Source of the DNA: a bacterium
Lineage (GTDB): Bacteria; Patescibacteriota; Patescibacteriia; UBA2591; JAGGZP01
Assembly (NCBI GenBank): GCA_021161965.1
Contig: JAGGZP010000029.1
Span: 1 to 6,576 of the forward strand
Direction of reading: 5' to 3'
Length of the DNA: 6,576 bases
The translations under genes and the position numbers were made by a program. Each line of letters opens with the position of its first letter. Positions within the stretch are counted from its first letter, which is position 1. Under the pieces are notes generated by a model that was given only the letters and a program-made list of their open reading frames with translations, did no database searches and had not been told where the DNA came from. Below are positions 4,601-6,576 of this stretch, piece by piece.

Positions 4601-6576
4601 AATTGTTATGATGGCGATGGCGATTTTTCAAATAATAATTTAGATTGTTATAACTATGCTTTAGAATGCACATCTAATGATGTTGGTTGTGATATTTATA
4701 CTCCAACAAATGGCGAACCCCCTGTTCCTGGAGTTGTTTATGAGACCGATTATTGTCCTGCAGAATGCGTTGGATATCAATTGTTTAAAGAAATGCCTAC
4801 CTATTTTGATTCTGGTCAAGACAATGTTGATTTAATTCCTGATACAGCAAAAACTTGTCCAGCTTCAGAAGTTGGCTGTTCAGAATTTACAAATTTAGAT
4901 TTAGTTTTACAGGGTGGGGAAGGATTAGAATATTACACTTATTTAAGACAATGTGTAAAAACTAATGAAAATAATCAACCAATTGATCCTCAACCATTTA
5001 CTCACGAAGAAAATGTTACTTGTAAATATTATTATACCTGGGTTGGTTCAGAAACAACCGGTTATCAGTTAAAAAGATATTATTTGAAATCAAATGCTAA
5101 TGGAAGTCCAGCAATTACTAATGAGTCCGAGGGAATATGTAGTGAATCTGATATGGCAACAAATCCTCATTGTAAACAATTTTACGATAAAGATGGTAAT
5201 GTTTATTATGCAATTTATGAATACACAATAACTTGTTCTCCAGATTGTCATCCTTATCGAAAAACAATTTCTAATGAAACAGATTGTCTTGCTTCTGGTG
5301 GAACCTGGAAAAATAATAATTGTTATTATTTAGCAATTCCTTCTCAAGGAAGAAAATGTAGTGCAGCTAATGTCAATTGTCACGAATATAAAGGAAGTGC
5401 AGCAAATAATGTCCGCCAGATAATCTTTGATGATTTTGAAACAGATGAACAACTTGAGAAATGGACTGGCGGAACAATTTCTTCTGAATCAATTTATTTT
5501 GGTGGCCATTCATTTCAATCCAGTGGCACTAGTCTGTCAAGGGATGTTTCTGGTTTAATTTCCCAGGAAAAATCCTATTTGTTATCTTTCTGGGCAAAAG
5601 GAAGTGGTACTTATTCAGTAAAATTTAAGGGCAAGGATGAAGATGATAATGTTATTGAGATTAGTTTTGGTTCGGTTTCTGTTTCTTCTGATGAATGGCA
5701 AGAAATAAAAATTGGACCAATTTATATTCCTGTGGGAGAAACAATTTCTAGTTTAGTTATTTCTGGTTCTTCAGAATTTTATTTAGATAATGTTTCTTTA
5801 AAAGAAGTTTCTCAAGATTTGTATTTAATCAAAGGTTCTTGGGAAATTCCAGAAACTTGTACAATTGATGATATTGGTTGTCAGGCTTATAAAAATAGTA
5901 TTGGAGAATTGTATTATTTAAAATCATTTGATCATCTTTGTTCTGAAGATAAAGTTGGTTGCGAGGTATTAATTGATACCCAAAATTCATCTTCACCATT
6001 TGCTCAAGAATTCAATACAGAAAATACCAATGAAAATGATGATATTAAAGTTTCTAAAGACGAAATTATTTATTTGGTGAATAATAAAAACAAATCTTGT
6101 CGGCCAGAAGATAAAGGTTGCCAAAAATTTGGCTTGCCAAAAATAACAGACGGAAGTATTACTGCTTGGACTGATGTTTATTTCAAAAATGATCCGGATA
6201 AATACAATTTAAAACCAACAATTTGTCAAGCAGATGATTTGGGTTGCGAAGCTTATGTTGATTTAGGTTCTGGAAGCCCGGTTTACTTTAAGGATCCAAA
6301 AGATAAACTTTGCGAGTGGCGAGATAATGTGATTTTACCGGGCAATGCGGAACAAACAATATCCGGATGGTTCAAAAAAGGAACAGACCAGCCTTGCTAT
6401 TATAATGAAGATGGAACAGCGCATTACGGAATTTATCAGTCAACTGAAGAATTTTATGATGGTTCAGTTGGTTTATGTCCGACAGAACAAAGTGGATGTA
6501 AAGTATTTGCTGAGCCGGGCGCAACAGAAGGGGATAATCTGATTAAAAATGGTGACTTTAGTGCCGGTGAAGATAG
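1565..6576 (+). CDS. Giant exported Cys-rich protein with carbohydrate-binding-like domains (5' part, open at window end)
   Basis: The frame is open from ATG 1565 to the window edge, giving 1670 residues with no stop seen. The order is: a signal peptide (about 1-34, A-H-A then Gln35); an Ala/Gln-rich helical stretch ending in GGAGQKPLF (83-91); a coiled-coil-like region (about 159-265); a six-Cys cluster (270, 279, 286, 290, 294, 303); a Glu/Lys-rich linker (about 375-395); a second helical block (about 430-475); and from about 668 a long Cys-rich zone. That zone carries repeated C-x6-C-x2-[F/Y/L] motifs, with jelly-roll domains at about 836-988 and 1286-1415 and a third starting at 1658. I count about 53 Cys in all, which in an exported protein suggests many disulfides. 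No catalytic motif is visible. ATG 1565 lies 12 nt after the upstream stop and directly precedes the signal peptide. There is no Shine-Dalgarno site. A large surface adhesin, stalk or matrix-binding protein is the best guess. Membership of a secretion or pilus locus is possible, but downstream genes are not visible. Confidence 0.9.
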   Translation, partial: MNKFKIKIISGVTLLVIFLSIFTPILFFPKTAHAQWIVTDIVAKIRRLIVWAWKTSSSVVFRNFIYNYAAQIAQQAGQYAATGGAGQKPLFLTNPKKMLSQAADEALGTFIDTMAQQSFLNRSLCEPINPMVKLKILLSIPEVKPVGPIPKERVCSLTMIRKNLAEARKKQLLDIDVKLTRGSIKNTSVQLESLISTSEKLSNYARSKLSDSHNELKDIYQRLTVISSYIKEGGGGLPSDTTVDELRSLKEEIEEQKKVIDAYITQGMTCAGLSQGEFCTYADNFCSQLCLEGCPGTNFGENCLQPVSAFTDLARQELSWAIELGNTAKSLLNVLESKTIEETQTAFKTGDDLLKDLSKVFNPASNPLGERLTLEEEAKKEKTKAEEAQETEIATEQGGYTHQKSKISGEVKVPASTVSGTTNEGFKNIFKRPQYTGNPVADLMTIFVQQFSKSFLDQLYREGLNVAQMAKNWKKYQGYTKEQLLCMITGGTNCERLGPGGTESGGRPGTTEARNIFASLAKVSLTPAGNEDILADFSSCPSPRDYALPENCVMDQGFVQAVQNKMTIAEAIEKNLLHGDWYVSGYGIKDSPDDYLSRYSLTNIKKLRLARIVPLGLQIAAEKIASGELGTEANYTLKEIVDGFNDENSHFYHLVDPNWVLKLPATRCEAKAYSAVPVPETAQRQKSCVDWKTCIHEDKNGKCDTYGYCVREKNIWRFNGDSCDKQYVTCRTYQRVKDGKKFSYLKNTLDFDNCDENNFGCQWYCQDWVDGLAANGQGIWACTEPGKSLRKTAEGNYYTIDKSDNAIYFNAKVEKCSADSEGCHQFIRTKENLGTNLVPNSDFENYRIDEEGNLSVKGWTANDNAQFILNETKAFSEKIVAELESNGYVYLNDDAPDIYLLKNHYYTFSAWVKNEDENNSHSLSLYYGDSSSGTGIEIEGSKQTIPEDSDWQRISYTYKISENLTIKNFYWKADGGPIYIDNIQIEEGKKLSNYSNYGSKNLIYLKKAPDWMNCYDGDGDFSNNNLDCYNYALECTSNDVGCDIYTPTNGEPPVPGVVYETDYCPAECVGYQLFKEMPTYFDSGQDNVDLIPDTAKTCPASEVGCSEFTNLDLVLQGGEGLEYYTYLRQCVKTNENNQPIDPQPFTHEENVTCKYYYTWVGSETTGYQLKRYYLKSNANGSPAITNESEGICSESDMATNPHCKQFYDKDGNVYYAIYEYTITCSPDCHPYRKTISNETDCLASGGTWKNNNCYYLAIPSQGRKCSAANVNCHEYKGSAANNVRQIIFDDFETDEQLEKWTGGTISSESIYFGGHSFQSSGTSLSRDVSGLISQEKSYLLSFWAKGSGTYSVKFKGKDEDDNVIEISFGSVSVSSDEWQEIKIGPIYIPVGETISSLVISGSSEFYLDNVSLKEVSQDLYLIKGSWEIPETCTIDDIGCQAYKNSIGELYYLKSFDHLCSEDKVGCEVLIDTQNSSSPFAQEFNTENTNENDDIKVSKDEIIYLVNNKNKSCRPEDKGCQKFGLPKITDGSITAWTDVYFKNDPDKYNLKPTICQADDLGCEAYVDLGSGSPVYFKDPKDKLCEWRDNVILPGNAEQTISGWFKKGTDQPCYYNEDGTAHYGIYQSTEEFYDGSVGLCPTEQSGCKVFAEPGATEGDNLIKNGDFSAGED
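1670..1849 (+). other. N-terminal helical segment ending in GGAGQKPLF
   Basis: Just after the signal peptide, residues about 36-95 are rich in aromatic, Ala and Gln residues and end in GGAGQKPLF-L-T-N-P (83-95). From memory, large exported proteins in Parcubacteria genomes often carry a similar Ala-rich stretch followed by a Gly-Gly-x-Gly-Gln-Lys-Pro block near the N terminus. I could not check this. If right, it marks the N-terminal domain of a CPR-specific family, separate from the variable Cys-rich part. Confidence 0.4.
2039..2359 (+). other. Coiled-coil-like helical region of the giant protein
   Basis: Residues about 159-265 are rich in Leu, Ile, Glu, Lys, Ser and Gln with hydrophobic residues at coiled-coil-like intervals. 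A Gly-Gly-Gly-Gly-Leu-Pro break near the middle of the second half divides them into two helical stretches. The region directly precedes the first Cys cluster at 270-303. It could be an oligomerisation stalk or a helical-bundle domain. This is read by eye, without a prediction program. Confidence 0.5.
4070..4528 (+). other. Jelly-roll, carbohydrate-binding-like domain 1
   Basis: Residues about 836-988 of the giant protein follow the usual outline of CBM4/9-like jelly-roll domains. They begin with N-L-V-P-N-S-D-F-E, then a G-W, a central strand YYTFSAWVK, a late D-W-Q-R-I strand, and end in IYIDNIQIEEG. This fold commonly binds glycans at its concave face or edge, but many members act only as spacers or adhesion domains. 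The domain contains no Cys, in contrast to its surroundings. Fold assignment is by eye. Confidence 0.7.
4601..4648 (+). other. Asp/Gly/Asn-rich loop bracketed by Cys1014 and Cys1028
   Basis: Between Cys1014 and Cys1028, the 12 residues D1016 to D1027 (DGDGDFSNNNLD) place possible oxygen ligands at loop positions 1, 3, 5, 7, 9 and 12, as in EF-hand-like calcium loops. Position 6 is Phe rather than the usual Gly, so it is not a standard match. It sits just before the Cys1035 motif. A small disulfide-framed calcium loop is plausible but unproven. Confidence 0.4.
5420..5809 (+). other. Jelly-roll, carbohydrate-binding-like domain 2
   Basis: Residues about 1286-1415 repeat the outline of the first jelly-roll domain: I-I-F-D-D-F-E at the start, E-K-W, a G-x-x-S strand, the central YLLSFWAKG strand, a late E-W-Q-E-I strand and a final FYLDNVSLKEV. 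The start places Asp-Phe 25 residues after Cys1265, nearly the same offset as in domain 1. It is shorter (about 130 against 153 residues), Cys-free and clearly diverged, so the two are ancient paralogous domains rather than a recent duplication. Confidence 0.7.
6536..6576 (+). other. Start of a third jelly-roll-like domain, cut by the window end
   Basis: The last residues, from 1658, read NLIKNGDFSAGED. This strongly resembles the NLVPNSDFE opening of domain 1 and the usual N-[LG]-x-x-N-G-D-F-E start of CBM-like domains. Asp1664-Phe1665 lies 26 residues after Cys1638, the same offset as in domain 1. Only about 13 residues are visible, so the call rests on the opening motif and its spacing. 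Confidence 0.55.

Larger units (their letters stand above)
3731..6508 (+). repeat. Array of C-x6-C-x2-[F/Y/L] motifs (11 copies plus one longer variant)
   Basis: In the giant protein an 11-residue motif starts at Cys 723, 754, 816, 1035, 1098, 1265, 1432, 1459, 1512, 1554 and 1638. Nine copies have Gly directly before the second Cys; copy 723 has Thr and copy 1265 has Asn. Typical copies are CSADSEGCHQF, CTIDDIGCQAY and CQADDLGCEAY; acidic residues are common in the middle. A twelfth copy at Cys1192 has ten residues between the Cys. Many copies are preceded by a Tyr-rich, strand-like stretch such as IYF or YYLK. Spacing varies from 27 to about 219 residues, the two longest gaps being filled by jelly-roll domains. 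The simplest reading is small disulfide-closed loops strung along an extracellular chain. I do not recognise a named domain. Confidence 0.85.

Noticed and set aside
6345..6542. Plus-strand 65-codon frame near the right edge
   Set aside because: It is out of frame with the giant gene, which encodes a Cys motif and a jelly-roll start over the same bases; no independent support.
1565..6576. UGA recoded as Gly or Trp
   Set aside because: Trp is encoded by TGG throughout, Gly by GGN, and all three genes read cleanly without any in-frame TGA; standard bacterial code 11 suffices.
1..6576. CRISPR arrays, tRNA/rRNA genes, insertion sequences and intrinsic terminators
   Set aside because: I saw no direct DNA repeats with spacers, no cloverleaf-like or rRNA sequence, no transposase or terminal inverted repeats, and no hairpin plus T-run in the two short gene junctions.

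Overview
The window reads as a piece of an AT-rich (roughly 30-35% GC) bacterial genome, most likely from the Candidate Phyla Radiation / Patescibacteria, with Parcubacteria as the best guess. The grounds are the Lys/Asn/Ile-rich proteins, tight gene packing, absence of Shine-Dalgarno sites before all three genes, and an rRNA methyltransferase beside a membrane-anchored Ca-loop protein and a giant exported Cys-rich protein. Trp is encoded by TGG and no in-frame TGA needs to be read through. This argues against the UGA-recoding Gracilibacteria/Absconditabacteria. The taxonomy is an inference from style; no marker phylogeny could be run.

Layout, all on the + strand. (1) 22-849: rsmA/ksgA, 16S rRNA dimethyladenosine transferase, complete, preceded by a consensus TATAAT at 9-14 so close to the ATG that the transcript may be leaderless. 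(2) 836-1552: a 238-residue protein whose start overlaps the end of rsmA by 14 nt. It has one N-terminal membrane anchor, two thrombospondin-type-3-like calcium loops and a duplicated ~33-residue helical module. (3) 1565-6576, open at the right edge: the first 1670 residues of a giant exported protein that occupies three quarters of the window. It has a signal peptide, a helical/coiled-coil N-terminal third, and then a long Cys-rich region. In that region a motif C-x6-C-x2-[F/Y/L], usually with Gly before the second Cys, recurs eleven times plus one longer variant. Two jelly-roll, carbohydrate-binding-like domains are inserted, and a third is just beginning where the window ends.

The three genes have no gap larger than 12 nt and no terminator between them, so they probably form one transcription unit. 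RsmA is housekeeping. The two downstream genes look like a cell-surface pair: a membrane-anchored, probably calcium-binding protein, and a very large secreted, probably disulfide-rich stalk or adhesin-like protein. The most interesting part is the internal architecture of the giant protein, especially the Cys-motif plus jelly-roll unit that recurs with nearly fixed spacing. No RNA gene, mobile element, CRISPR array or intergenic stretch above 25 nt is present.
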